A stretch of 64,000 nucleotides of DNA, taken from contig NZ_JAHXYZ010000002.1 in assembly GCF_019969685.1 (NCBI RefSeq), positions 62,001 to 126,000 on the forward strand, in the 5' to 3' direction. Both the position numbers and the translations under genes were made by a program. Positions 25,442 to 33,537 of this stretch are shown here, piece by piece (the first letter of the stretch is position 1; every line of letters starts with the position of its first letter). The DNA comes from Microbacterium sp. EST19A. GTDB lineage: Bacteria; Actinomycetota; Actinomycetes; Actinomycetales; Microbacteriaceae. Below the pieces are notes generated by a model. That model did no database searches, was not told where the DNA came from, and was given only the letters and a program-made list of their open reading frames with translations.

Positions 25442-26059
25442 ATGGCCTCAGAATTGACGACTCGGGGACGCCCCGCCGGACTCACGGGGGAGGATCTCAT
25501 CGTCGTCGCGCGAGAAGTGTTCCTCGAGCGCGGCTATGCCGGAGCATCGATGGACGAAGTCGCCAAGCGGGCGAGGATCTCGAAGGCATCGCTTTATCGG
25601 GCGCACCCGTCCAAGAGTGCGCTCTACGCTGCGGTCGTCCGACAGTGGGCAGCCGCCGGGAGACATGCGATGCGACCCGCGCTGGAGCATCTGCGGGGGA
25701 GTGCTGACACGAGGCAGGGCCTCATCGACCTCGCGGAGACGATGCATGCCGGCATCCTGAGCGAACCCGTGCTGGCGATGCGGCGACTCGTCACCGCAGA
25801 AGCCGACAACGAGCCGGAGGTCGCGGCGACATACCTGACCGAGAGTTGGGACGCCAACATCGCGAATCTCGCCGACGCGCTGAGCGCGCTGGCCGATGCG
25901 GGGGAGCTGCGCGTCGAAGACGCCCATGCCGCCGCCGAGCAATTCACCTGGCTGGTGATCGGCGCCCCCCTGAACGCACGACTGCTCGGAGGACGAGCGG
26001 ATGAGTCGTCGCGTGCCGCCGCCGTCGACCTGTTCCTCGCTGGATACGGCGTGCGGTGA
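25442..26059 (+). CDS. TetR-family transcriptional regulator
   Basis: A 205-residue TetR repressor. The N-terminal helix-turn-helix is VFLERGYAGASMDEVAKRAR then ISKASLYRAHPSKSALYAAV (about 27-66), followed by a helical ligand-binding domain. It probably represses itself and the divergent membrane protein through the AGTACT-containing dyads in between. The inducer is unknown. Confidence 0.92.
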   Translation: MASELTTRGRPAGLTGEDLIVVAREVFLERGYAGASMDEVAKRARISKASLYRAHPSKSALYAAVVRQWAAAGRHAMRPALEHLRGSADTRQGLIDLAETMHAGILSEPVLAMRRLVTAEADNEPEVAATYLTESWDANIANLADALSALADAGELRVEDAHAAAEQFTWLVIGAPLNARLLGGRADESSRAAAVDLFLAGYGVR

Positions 26060-26111
26060 GGAGAGCCGTGTTCATCGCATCCGGTTTCGTGAGCGCATGT
26101 TGAATAGGGGG

Positions 26112-26879
26112 ATGCCGGACCCTCAGACGCCCGACTCCGCATCAGGCTACTCAGGACCCACCCGCCGGAGCTTTCTCATCGCTGCAGGTGCCGGTGTCAC
26201 CGTGACCGCAGCGGGGATCTGGCTCGCGACGACTCCTGAGGCGCCGGACAGCGCGATGCCGCCCCTGGACCCGGACAACCCGAGGGGACTGGCGCATTAC
26301 GATCCCGTTTACCCCCGTGCGGCAAGGGGTCTCGAAGCGCCTCTGGGGTTCGAGAACTGTGCGAATCCCACCGCTCGGGCGCGCCGTGACATAGCAGGAA
26401 GCGACGGCCACGTGGTCACGCCGGTGATCGACAGGTTCATCATCCACCACACGGGCACGACCAACGATCAGCTGGATTTCCTCTCGCGCTGCAACAAGCG
26501 TTCCTCGGCGCCGACGTTCTATCTGCGTCACGACGGTTCCGTCATCGAGTTGATCCGCCCCGGAGCGAAGCCTTCCTCGACCGGCGCCGATTGGAACTGG
26601 CGCTCCGTTGCGGTGGAGACGCTCGCTGCCACCGGGGCGCCTGAGTACGCCGTGACGGCGGAGCAGCTGGAGGAACTCTCACAGATGATCGCATGGCTCG
26701 CGACCTTCGACGGCAAGAGCCTGGACGGCGTACCGGTGTCGTTCACGATCGACCGGGAGCACGTCATCACCCATCAGGAGACATGGTCGGGGACCGAGTG
26801 TCCTGGTCCGTACCTGCAGGCGCGACTGGACGACATCGTTGCGCGGGCGAGGGACATCTTCCTCAACGAACTGACATAA
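26112..26879 (+). CDS. Tat-exported N-acetylmuramoyl-L-alanine amidase (PGRP/Ami_2)
   Basis: A 255-residue protein. The N-terminus has a twin-arginine signal, TRRSFLIAAGAGVTVTAAG, so it should leave the cell through the TatAC system encoded at 41-42 kb. The amidase domain shows the zinc set: IIHHTG (His), HVITHQETWSG (His) and GTECPGPYL (Cys), expected to cut the amide between muramic acid and peptide stems. The ATG at 26112 is chosen because it gives a standard Tat signal; 26097 is possible. It is an enzyme of cell-wall turnover or competition. Confidence 0.87.
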   Translation: MPDPQTPDSASGYSGPTRRSFLIAAGAGVTVTAAGIWLATTPEAPDSAMPPLDPDNPRGLAHYDPVYPRAARGLEAPLGFENCANPTARARRDIAGSDGHVVTPVIDRFIIHHTGTTNDQLDFLSRCNKRSSAPTFYLRHDGSVIELIRPGAKPSSTGADWNWRSVAVETLAATGAPEYAVTAEQLEELSQMIAWLATFDGKSLDGVPVSFTIDREHVITHQETWSGTECPGPYLQARLDDIVARARDIFLNELT

Positions 26880-26889
26880 TGTGCATTAT
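26876..26889. repeat. Short dyad ATAATG-TG-CATTAT
   Basis: A perfect 6-bp dyad with a 2-base centre overlapping the amidase stop codon. It stands out in GC-rich surroundings. No gene with a convincing start lies right beside it, so a regulator-site role is uncertain. Confidence 0.4.
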
Positions 26890-26929
26890 CGGCTACATCA
26901 TAATCGGCAGAATCGACGGGGCGGCTTCG

Positions 26930-27148
26930 TCAGTCATGTCCGTGGCCGCCGCGGGCGATGACAGCACGGATGAGTGCGATGGCCGCCGAAGAATGGTTCG
27001 ACACGCTCCACGGCACTGCAGGAAGCACGCCGCGCAGGGATGCGACGTCACCGCCATCGACGATCTCGACGATGCGCCTTCCGTCGCACGTGCAGGTCTC
27101 GCTGATGATCCGGCCGCCTGGATCCTCGCAGCTCAGTGCAGACAGCAT
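26930..27148 (-). CDS. Possible 72-residue small protein
   Basis: A minus-strand ORF starting MLSALSCEDPGGRII, with CTCDGRRIVEIVDGG and VLPAVPWSVSNHSSAAIAL later. I do not recognise it. Third codon positions are mostly G or C on this strand. The start is preceded by an 11-bp inverted repeat (27158-27184), which would fit a regulated promoter. The overlapping plus-strand frame is longer but has poorer codon use. The rest of the 26880-27233 gap shows nothing else credible. Confidence 0.35.
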   Translation of the reverse strand: MLSALSCEDPGGRIISETCTCDGRRIVEIVDGGDVASLRGVLPAVPWSVSNHSSAAIALIRAVIARGGHGHD

Positions 27149-27157
27149 CGATTCTCT

Positions 27158-27184
27158 GGTATCCCAAACCAATTTTGGGATACC
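27158..27184. promoter_or_regulatory. 11-5-11 inverted repeat, operator-like
   Basis: Arms GGTATCCCAAA (27158-27168) and its exact complement (27174-27184) flank a 5-base spacer. Each arm holds TGGGATACCA, resembling GntR-type half sites. It lies between the start of the possible small protein on the left and the methyltransferase on the right, so one regulator could control both. Confidence 0.65.
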
Positions 27185-27221
27185 AAACCTGAGGTATGCG
27201 AGTCCGTCACCTTTGTCTCAG

Positions 27222-27227
27222 TAGGCT
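27222..27227 (+). promoter_or_regulatory. Leaderless -10 (TAGGCT) of methyltransferase
   Basis: TAGGCT, 6 bases, then GTG at 27234. The inverted repeat at 27158-27184 lies about 38 bases upstream of it. Confidence 0.55.
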
Positions 27228-27233
27228 CGCCGT

Positions 27234-28079
27234 GTGAACGCAGACAACGTGGAGATCGATGGAGCGACGGCGCGGCAGGCCAATCGTGAGAACTGGGAGG
27301 ACCGCGTCCCATTGCATGAGGAGGCATACGGACTCGATGCCTATGACGATCCTGCCCATCTCAGCGACGTCGTGCGCCATGACCTTCCCGTGCTCACGTC
27401 GTTCCTTCCCGATGGCTCACTCACCGGCCTCGATCTGTGTCACCTGCAGTGCCACATCGGCACGGATACGGTGTCGCTAGCCCGCGCCGGCGCGAACGTC
27501 ACCGGCGTCGATTTCTCACCGGCCGCGTTGGCAGCAGCCGCGCGGCTCGCGGCGACGGCCGGCGTGCCGGCCACATGGGTCGAGACCGACGTCTTGCACG
27601 CCCGGGCCGCTGTCACGGGCGATTTCGACATCGTCTACACGAGCATCGGTACGATCACCTGGCTCGATGATCTGGAGCGCTGGGCGACGCAGATCGCCAG
27701 CCTGCTGAGGCCCGGCGGCACGTTCTTCATCCGCGACGGACATCCGCTGCTGTACGCCCTCGATGAGGAGGCCGAGAATCTGACGCTCCGCTACCCCTAC
27801 TTCGGCGACGGCCGCGCGCAGCGCTGGGACGATGCGTCGACCTACGTCGGTGGAGGAACCGTCGCCCACGCGCGCACGTATGAGTGGCCCCATCCGCTCT
27901 CCGAGATCTTCAGCGTGCTGATCCGCGCGGGGCTTCAGATCCTCCACTTCGATGAGGAGCGCATGCTCCCCTGGCGATTCAGCCCGCGTATGGTCGAGGT
28001 CCCCGGAGGGTGGGCGTGGCCCGAAGCCGAACGGAACCTCGTACCCTGCACCTACACGATCGTCGCACGACGGCCCTGA
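27234..28079 (+). CDS. SAM-dependent methyltransferase, class I
   Basis: A 281-residue Rossmann-fold methyltransferase. Motif I is LDLCHLQCHIGTDTVSLARA (about 63-82) followed by the acidic VTGVDFSPAAL (about 87-97), with ETDVLHA (about 116-122) and the motif IV-like DFDIVYTSIGTITWLDDLE. The LQCHIG variant is shared by a group of unassigned small-molecule methyltransferases. Substrate unknown. The leaderless box fixes the GTG start. It is convergent with the UvrA-like gene across 23 bases. Confidence 0.86.
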   Translation: MNADNVEIDGATARQANRENWEDRVPLHEEAYGLDAYDDPAHLSDVVRHDLPVLTSFLPDGSLTGLDLCHLQCHIGTDTVSLARAGANVTGVDFSPAALAAAARLAATAGVPATWVETDVLHARAAVTGDFDIVYTSIGTITWLDDLERWATQIASLLRPGGTFFIRDGHPLLYALDEEAENLTLRYPYFGDGRAQRWDDASTYVGGGTVAHARTYEWPHPLSEIFSVLIRAGLQILHFDEERMLPWRFSPRMVEVPGGWAWPEAERNLVPCTYTIVARRP

Positions 28080-28102
28080 GACCGCGGCCCGGAGACGGAA
28101 GC

Positions 28103-30460
28103 TCAGGCTCCGACGTACGCCGCGAGGTGCTCCCCCGTCAGAGTCGACTTCTGGGATACCAAATCTGCCGGATTGCCTTCGAAGACGATCTTCCCGCCGT
28201 CGTGTCCGGCCCCCGGACCGATGTCGATGATCCAGTCCGCGTGGGCCATGACCGCCTGGTGATGCTCGATCACGATCACGGTCTTGCCCGAGTCGATGAG
28301 TCGATCGAGCAGCCCCAGGATCTTGTCGACGTCGGCCAGGTGGAGGCCGGTCGTGGGCTCGTCGAGAACGTAGATGTCGCCCTTCTCCCCCATCTGGATC
28401 GCCAGCTTGATGCGCTGCCGCTCTCCCCCCGACAGCGTCGACAGCGGCTGTCCGAGCGACAGATACCCGAGTCCCACATCGTCGAGACGGCTCAGGATCG
28501 CCGTGACGGCCGGGATCTTCGCCTCGCCGTCGGAGAAGAAGACTCGCGCCTCTGACACCGGCAGGTCCAGAACCTCGGTGATGTCCTTGCCTGCCAGCTT
28601 GTACTCGAGCACGCTCGCCTGGAACCGCTTTCCGCCGCAGTCCTCGCACGGCGTCTCGATCGTGTCCATGAATCCGAGCTCGGTGATGATGACGCCGGCA
28701 CCCTTGCAGGTGGGGCACGCTCCTTCGGAGTTCGCGCTGAACAGCGCGGGCTTCACGCCGTTCACCTTCGCGAACGCCTTGCGGATCGGTTCGAGCATCC
28801 CCGTGTATGTCGCGGGATTGCTCCGTCGGGATCCCTTGATCGCCCCCTGATCGATCGCGACCACACCCTCGCGTCGCGTCACGGATCCGTGGATGAGAGA
28901 GCTCTTGCCCGACCCTGCGACACCGGTCACGACCGTGAGCACCCCGGTCGGGATGTCGACGTCGACGTTCTGCAGGTTGTTCGCGGTCGCACCACGCACC
29001 TCGATGGCGCCGTTGCTCGCGCGCACGGCATCCTTCAGCTGCGCACGATCGTCCAGGTGATCGCCGGTGCGCGTGCCGCTCGACTTGAGCCCCTCGACGG
29101 TGCCCTCGAAGCAGATCTCCCCGCCGGCGGCACCGGCCCCGGGACCGAGGTCGATCACGTGGTCGCCGATGACGATCGTCTCAGGTTTGTGCTCGACGAC
29201 GAGGACCGTGTTGCCCTTATCGCGCAGCTTCAGCAGCAGGCTGTTCATGCGCTGGATGTCGTGCGGGTGCAACCCGATCGTCGGCTCATCGAACACGTAG
29301 GTGATGTCGGTGAGCGACGAGCCGAGGTGGCGCAGCATCTTGATGCGCTGCGCCTCTCCCCCGGACAGCGATCCCGAGGGCCGCTCGAGGCTGAGGTAAC
29401 CCAACCCGAGCGTCACGAACGCATCGAGGTTCGCGCTGAGCGCCTCGAGCAGCGGCCCTGCGCCGGGAAGTCTCAGGTCGCGCACCCAGGCAGCGAGGTC
29501 GGTCACCTGCATGCGGCAGGCATCCGCGATGCTGATCCCCTCGATCTTCGAGGAGCGCGCGCCCTCGGTCAGCCGCGTGCCGTCGCACTCCGGGCAGACG
29601 GCGAAGGTCGCGACCCGCTCCACGAACGCGCGGACGTGCGGCTGCAGAGCGTCGAGGTCCTTCGACAGCATGGACTTCGAGATCTTGGGGATCAGGCCTT
29701 CGTAGGTCATGTTGATGCCCGAGATCTTGACCTTCGTGACCTCGCCGTACAGGAAAAGCTGCCGCTGCTTCTCGGAGAACTCGGCGATCGGCTTGTCGCC
29801 GGGGTAGAAACCCGACTGCGAGAAGCCCTTCACCATCCAGCCGTCGACGGTGTATCCGGGCACCATGATCGCACCCTCGTCGAGCGACTTCGACTCATCG
29901 ACGATCTGCGTGAGGTCGAGGTCGGACACCGCTCCCCTGCCCTCGCAGCGCGGGCACATGCCACCGAGATAGATCGCGTCCTTCACGATCTTCTTCTCGC
30001 CGCCCGGCCCCGTCATCACGCCGCTGGCGCGCTGCGTCGGGATGTTGAACGAGAACGCCGTCGGCCCGCCGATGTAGGGCGATCCGAGCTTGCTGAAGAG
30101 GATGCGGAGCATCGCGTTCGCGTCGGTCACCGTGCCCACCGTCGACCGAGGGTTCGCGCCGAGGCGCTCCTGGTCGACGATGATCGCGGTCGTCAGTCCC
30201 TCGAGCACGTCGACGTCGGGGCGCGGAACGGAAGGCATGAAGCCCTGGACGAATGCGCTGTACGTCTCGTCGATCATGCGTCGTGATTCGGCGGCGATCG
30301 TGTCGAACACCAGCGAGCTCTTGCCCGATCCGGAGACGCCCGTGAACACCGTGAGCCGGCGCTTCGGAATGTCGACGCTGACGTCTTTCAGATTGTTCTC
30401 ACGCGCACCCTGCACGCGGATCAGGTCGTGGGTGTCTGCGGGATGCTCGGCGGCGGTCAT
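28103..30460 (-). CDS. UvrA-like ABC ATPase (UvrA2/DrrC type)
   Basis: A 785-residue soluble twin ABC protein. Walker A copies are GVSGSGKSS (about 41-49) and GVAGSGKSS (about 510), with two ABC signatures (GSLSGGEAQRIKM and STLSGGERQRIKL). Zinc-type Cys pairs CPRCEGRG, CPECDGTRL, CPTCKGAG and CEDCGGKRF follow UvrA. At 785 residues it is shorter than canonical UvrA (about 950), fitting UvrA2 or DrrC, which lack the UvrB-binding part. Such proteins give tolerance to DNA-binding drugs in some hosts. It is last in an AraC-VOC-UvrA-like operon. Confidence 0.9.
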   Translation of the reverse strand: MTAAEHPADTHDLIRVQGARENNLKDVSVDIPKRRLTVFTGVSGSGKSSLVFDTIAAESRRMIDETYSAFVQGFMPSVPRPDVDVLEGLTTAIIVDQERLGANPRSTVGTVTDANAMLRILFSKLGSPYIGGPTAFSFNIPTQRASGVMTGPGGEKKIVKDAIYLGGMCPRCEGRGAVSDLDLTQIVDESKSLDEGAIMVPGYTVDGWMVKGFSQSGFYPGDKPIAEFSEKQRQLFLYGEVTKVKISGINMTYEGLIPKISKSMLSKDLDALQPHVRAFVERVATFAVCPECDGTRLTEGARSSKIEGISIADACRMQVTDLAAWVRDLRLPGAGPLLEALSANLDAFVTLGLGYLSLERPSGSLSGGEAQRIKMLRHLGSSLTDITYVFDEPTIGLHPHDIQRMNSLLLKLRDKGNTVLVVEHKPETIVIGDHVIDLGPGAGAAGGEICFEGTVEGLKSSGTRTGDHLDDRAQLKDAVRASNGAIEVRGATANNLQNVDVDIPTGVLTVVTGVAGSGKSSLIHGSVTRREGVVAIDQGAIKGSRRSNPATYTGMLEPIRKAFAKVNGVKPALFSANSEGACPTCKGAGVIITELGFMDTIETPCEDCGGKRFQASVLEYKLAGKDITEVLDLPVSEARVFFSDGEAKIPAVTAILSRLDDVGLGYLSLGQPLSTLSGGERQRIKLAIQMGEKGDIYVLDEPTTGLHLADVDKILGLLDRLIDSGKTVIVIEHHQAVMAHADWIIDIGPGAGHDGGKIVFEGNPADLVSQKSTLTGEHLAAYVGA

Positions 30461-30489
30461 CGGCGTCCTTCCTTGTCGAGGCTGAAAGG

Positions 30490-30909
30490 TCAGCCGGCCT
30501 GGTTGATACGCAGCAGGTTGCCGGACGGGTCGCGGAACGCGCAGTCTCGCACGCCGTACGGCTGATCCATCGGCTCCTGCACGACGTCGGCGCCGCCCTC
30601 GACGAGACGCTCGAACAGTTCGTCGAGATCGTCGCTCGCGAGAGTGAGCGCGCCGTAGCTGCCCTTGGCGATCAGTTCGAGGATGGTCTGGCGCTCGGCA
30701 TCCGTGATCCCGGGATCTGTCGCCGGCGGATGCAGGACGATCGACGTCTCGGGCTGTCCGGCGGGACCGACGGTGAGCCAGCGGAGACCGTCGTACCCGA
30801 CGTCGTTGCGCACCTCGAAGCCGAGCGTGTCTCGATAGAAACCGAGGGCGGCGTCGGCGTCGGTGTGCGGGAGGAAGGCGTAGTGGATGCTGATCTTCAT
30901 GGTGTTCAC
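30490..30909 (-). CDS. VOC-superfamily protein (bleomycin-resistance-like)
   Basis: A 139-residue VOC domain protein: HYAFLPHTDADAALGFYRDT (about 9-28) opens the first module, and GALTLASDDLDELFERLVEGGADV with DCAFRDPSGNLLRINQ (about 122-137) closes the second. Members bind or convert small molecules, including drugs. GTG at 30909 overlaps the AraC stop (GTGA); ATG at 30900 is the alternative. It precedes the UvrA-like gene by 29 bases and is read with it. Confidence 0.87.
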   Translation of the reverse strand: MNTMKISIHYAFLPHTDADAALGFYRDTLGFEVRNDVGYDGLRWLTVGPAGQPETSIVLHPPATDPGITDAERQTILELIAKGSYGALTLASDDLDELFERLVEGGADVVQEPMDQPYGVRDCAFRDPSGNLLRINQAG

Positions 30910-31367
30910 GCTAGATGCGCATCAGTGCGCGGCGCTTCTCGATTCCTGATCGGTCTGGTGACCTGTTTGGCCTGGAAGGGCGGTATGCCGTCGATGTGGG
31001 CGGCGCGTTCACGGTACACCCGGGGTGAGACACCGACGAGTTCGGTGAATCGGGTGCTGAAGGTGCCGAGCGATGAGCAGCCGACCTCGAAGCACACCTC
31101 GGTCACGCTCAGGTCGCCGCGTCGCAGGAGGGCCATCGCCCGTTCGATGCGTCGGGTCATCAGATACGAGTACGGCGACTCGCCGTACGCCTCCCGGAAC
31201 TGGCGGCTCAGGTGACCGGCGGACATGTGCACTCCCCTGGCCAGCGCCTCGACGTCGAGCGGCTGCGCGTACTCACGATCGATGCGGTCTCGCACCTTGC
31301 GCATCACGACGAGCTCGCGCAGGCGGGCATCGTCCACGGGGGTCACGAGTCGATCCTTCCACGTCAC
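30906..31367 (-). CDS. AraC-family regulator
   Basis: A 153-residue protein with a complete C-terminal AraC DNA-binding domain of two helix-turn-helix motifs: LDVEALARGVHMSAGHLSRQF (about 38-58) and SVTEVCFEVGCSSLGTFSTR (about 91-110), ending VSPRVYRER. There is no separate sensor domain. It probably controls its own operon with the VOC and UvrA-like proteins, since the stop overlaps the VOC start by 4 bases. Confidence 0.9.
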   Translation of the reverse strand: MTWKDRLVTPVDDARLRELVVMRKVRDRIDREYAQPLDVEALARGVHMSAGHLSRQFREAYGESPYSYLMTRRIERAMALLRRGDLSVTEVCFEVGCSSLGTFSTRFTELVGVSPRVYRERAAHIDGIPPFQAKQVTRPIRNREAPRTDAHLA

Positions 31368-31483
31368 CGAGCGTCACGGGGTGACGTTCTGAGACGCTCG
31401 GGCGAAACGCCTTCCACAGACGATCACGAGAGCGCTACCCTGAGGGTCATCCCCACAGGATTCTCTCAGAAAGGGTCCACATC

Positions 31484-32077
31484 ATGTCCGAAACACTCCC
31501 CGCAGCGAAGTCGCTCTTCAAGTCGGTCCGCGTCGCGCTGGCCGTCTCCGGCGTCGTCGCTCTGATCGCCGGTCTGGTGCTGCTCATCTGGCCCGTGAAG
31601 TCCGCGGTGATCGTGACCGCGATCTTCGCCACCTACCTCATCGTCGCCGGCCTCATCTACATCGGCCTCGCCATCTTCCACAATGCGAAGGGCGGATGGT
31701 CGCGCGTCGGTCACATCGTGCTCGGGCTGGTCTACATCGCCGCCGGTGTGATCGCCTACCTGAACCTCGGCGCCGCCGCGGCGACGCTGGCGTTCGTCGT
31801 CGTCATCTTCATCGGTATCAGCTGGATCGTCGACGGCGTGGTCTCCCTCTCGCTGCTCGGCAGCGACGGCTCCCGCGTCTGGACTCTGCTCTACGCCCTG
31901 CTCAGCATCATCGCCGGAATCATCGTGCTGTTCTCGCCGATCATCGCGGGTCTGGCGTTCTGGCTGCTGCTGGGCATCTCGCTCGTGGCACTGGGCATCG
32001 TGCAGATCGTTCGCGCGATCACGCTCGGGAGGGACGCGAAGACGTTCACCGCCGCGCAGGAGAGCGCTGCCGCCTGA
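31484..32077 (+). CDS. HdeD/DUF308-family membrane protein
   Basis: A 197-residue membrane protein with six hydrophobic segments (about 18-38, 44-64, 74-94, 98-118, 127-146 and 151-175) in the DUF308 pattern; VYIAAGVIAYLNLGAAAATL and LSIIAGIIVLFSPIIAGLAF are typical. HdeD in E. coli is linked to acid tolerance; function here is open. AGAAAGGG about 9 bases before the ATG is the ribosome-binding site. A bidirectional terminator follows. Confidence 0.88.
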   Translation: MSETLPAAKSLFKSVRVALAVSGVVALIAGLVLLIWPVKSAVIVTAIFATYLIVAGLIYIGLAIFHNAKGGWSRVGHIVLGLVYIAAGVIAYLNLGAAAATLAFVVVIFIGISWIVDGVVSLSLLGSDGSRVWTLLYALLSIIAGIIVLFSPIIAGLAFWLLLGISLVALGIVQIVRAITLGRDAKTFTAAQESAAA

Positions 32078-32094
32078 CGGCACGCAGAAGACAG

Positions 32095-32135
32095 CGATCG
32101 GCCCCGACCTGCGAGAAGCAGGCCGGGGCCGATCG
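32095..32135. terminator. Bidirectional terminator between convergent genes
   Basis: A 12-bp outer stem (32095-32106 with 32124-32135) and a 5-bp inner stem separated by one A-C mismatch, closed by GAGAA. It separates the DUF308 gene from the convergent SDR gene. Confidence 0.82.
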
Positions 32136-32153
32136 TCGTTCAGGGGTGGCGTG

Positions 32154-32918
32154 CTACTCGGCGGCGAAGGCGCTGACGTCGCCGACGAGCCGCGTGTTGT
32201 CGGCGGGCACAGGATCGATGGCGGCCTGTGCCACCTCGGCCGCGAACTCCGACACGTTGTAGAGCCTGCCGGCCGACTCGCGACGTTCCGCGATGGCGCC
32301 CGGGTTGGCACGCTCGAGCAGTGTCGCCGTGATGGTGCCTTCGATCATGTCGCCGGAGACGACGGTGAATCCGATGCCCTTCTCGGCGAGGCCCGGGATG
32401 AGCTCGCGGAGCGCATCCTCACCCGCCCGCTTCGAGAGCGCGACCGGCTCGTACTCGGGCATCGTCGGCGTGGTGCGGATGAAATGCGCCTGGTGGCTGG
32501 TGACGAACACGACCCGCGAGCCCTCGCCGAGCAGGGGCGTGGCCGCGTTCAGCACGTTGAGCTGGGCGTCGCGGTTCAGAGCGAGTGCGTAGTCCTCGGC
32601 CATTCCCGACTCCATGCCGCCGGACGCGTTCAGCACCAGCACGTCGAGGCGGCCGTACTCGGCCCGGATGGCGTCGAACATCTCCGCGACGGATGCCGGA
32701 TCCGTGAGGTCCGCGCCCACGACGAGCGCACGGCGGCCGAGATCGCGCAGCTGACCGGCGAGCTTCTCGGCGCGCGGCGCCTTGTTGCGGAAGTTGATGA
32801 CGACGTCGGCACCGGCTTCGGCCAGGTAGCGCACGGTGTCGGCGCCGATCCCCCGCGATGAGCCGGTGACAAGGGCGACCTTGCCGTCGAGAGATCCTGC
32901 GGGAAGAACGTCGGTCAC
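32154..32918 (-). CDS. Short-chain dehydrogenase/reductase
   Basis: A 254-residue classical-like SDR. The coenzyme motif is VTGSSRGIGADTV (TGxxxGxG, about 17-29), the NAG-type motif appears as LNASGG (about 95-100), and the catalytic-side YEPVALSKRAG gives Tyr and Lys in a YxxxxxSK form, one residue longer than the usual YxxxK, so the catalytic pairing needs care. The substrate is unknown. It is a single gene, convergent with the DUF308 gene and divergent from nfeD. Confidence 0.84.
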   Translation of the reverse strand: MTDVLPAGSLDGKVALVTGSSRGIGADTVRYLAEAGADVVINFRNKAPRAEKLAGQLRDLGRRALVVGADLTDPASVAEMFDAIRAEYGRLDVLVLNASGGMESGMAEDYALALNRDAQLNVLNAATPLLGEGSRVVFVTSHQAHFIRTTPTMPEYEPVALSKRAGEDALRELIPGLAEKGIGFTVVSGDMIEGTITATLLERANPGAIAERRESAGRLYNVSEFAAEVAQAAIDPVPADNTRLVGDVSAFAAE

Positions 32919-33038
32919 GGTGACTCCTCATGATGCGTGAGATGCCGTGATCGCACGGCTCTCACACACTATCAATCCGGCTCCGCGACTCCCGAGAGCG
33001 TCGACGGCGCGTGATAGGTTGACCGCAAAGGAGGCCGC

Positions 33039-33512
33039 ATGAATGACTTCTCCGTCTTCATCGAACTGATCGATAACTGGGCATGGATCGGTTGGCTGGT
33101 CCTGATCGCACTCTTCCTCGTCATCGAGATGCTCACGCTCGACTTCACCTTCCTCATGCTCAGCTTCGGAAGCGCCATCGGCCTCGTCACGGACCTCGTC
33201 GGCCTCCCGGTCTGGGTGCAGGTGATCATCGCCGCCGCCGCAGCCGCGGTGTTCATCCTCTTCCTGCGGCCGCCACTGCTGAAGCGGCTCCGGCGTGGCG
33301 AAGATCCGACGAAGTCGAACGTCGACGCGCTGATCGACCTGCGCGGCATCGCCCTGCACGACGTCACCCAGATCTCCGGCCAGGTCAAGCTCAGCAACGG
33401 CGACACCTGGACCGCACGCTCCCTCACATCCGTTCCGATCCCGCAGGGCTCGCCGGTCGCGATCTCCGCGATCAATGGAGCGACTGCGGTCGTCCGACCC
33501 ATCAACGACTAG
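33039..33512 (+). CDS. NfeD-family membrane protein
   Basis: A 157-residue NfeD protein: two or three hydrophobic segments (about 15-33, 38-54 and 62-81) and a C-terminal OB-like domain (GIALHDVTQISGQVKLSNGD, about 108-127). NfeD proteins pair with SPFH proteins in membrane microdomains and quality control. AAGGAGG 7 bases before the ATG fixes the start. The SPFH gene follows after 25 bases. Confidence 0.9.
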   Translation: MNDFSVFIELIDNWAWIGWLVLIALFLVIEMLTLDFTFLMLSFGSAIGLVTDLVGLPVWVQVIIAAAAAAVFILFLRPPLLKRLRRGEDPTKSNVDALIDLRGIALHDVTQISGQVKLSNGDTWTARSLTSVPIPQGSPVAISAINGATAVVRPIND

Positions 33513-33537
33513 CCCCACAAACGACTAGGAGAAATCA

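Noticed and set aside
26112..26879. Amidase as a prophage lysin
   Set aside because: It carries a Tat signal and has no holin, tail or integrase genes around it, so a chromosomal cell-wall enzyme is more likely.
26693..27289. 198-codon plus-strand frame across the amidase end and the gap
   Set aside because: Most of its first half overlaps the amidase in another frame, and its codon use is poorer than the opposing small ORF.
28152..28161. A third TGGGATACCA, like the inverted-repeat arms near 27.17 kb
   Set aside because: It lies inside the UvrA-like coding sequence as a single arm, so coincidence is more likely than an operator.
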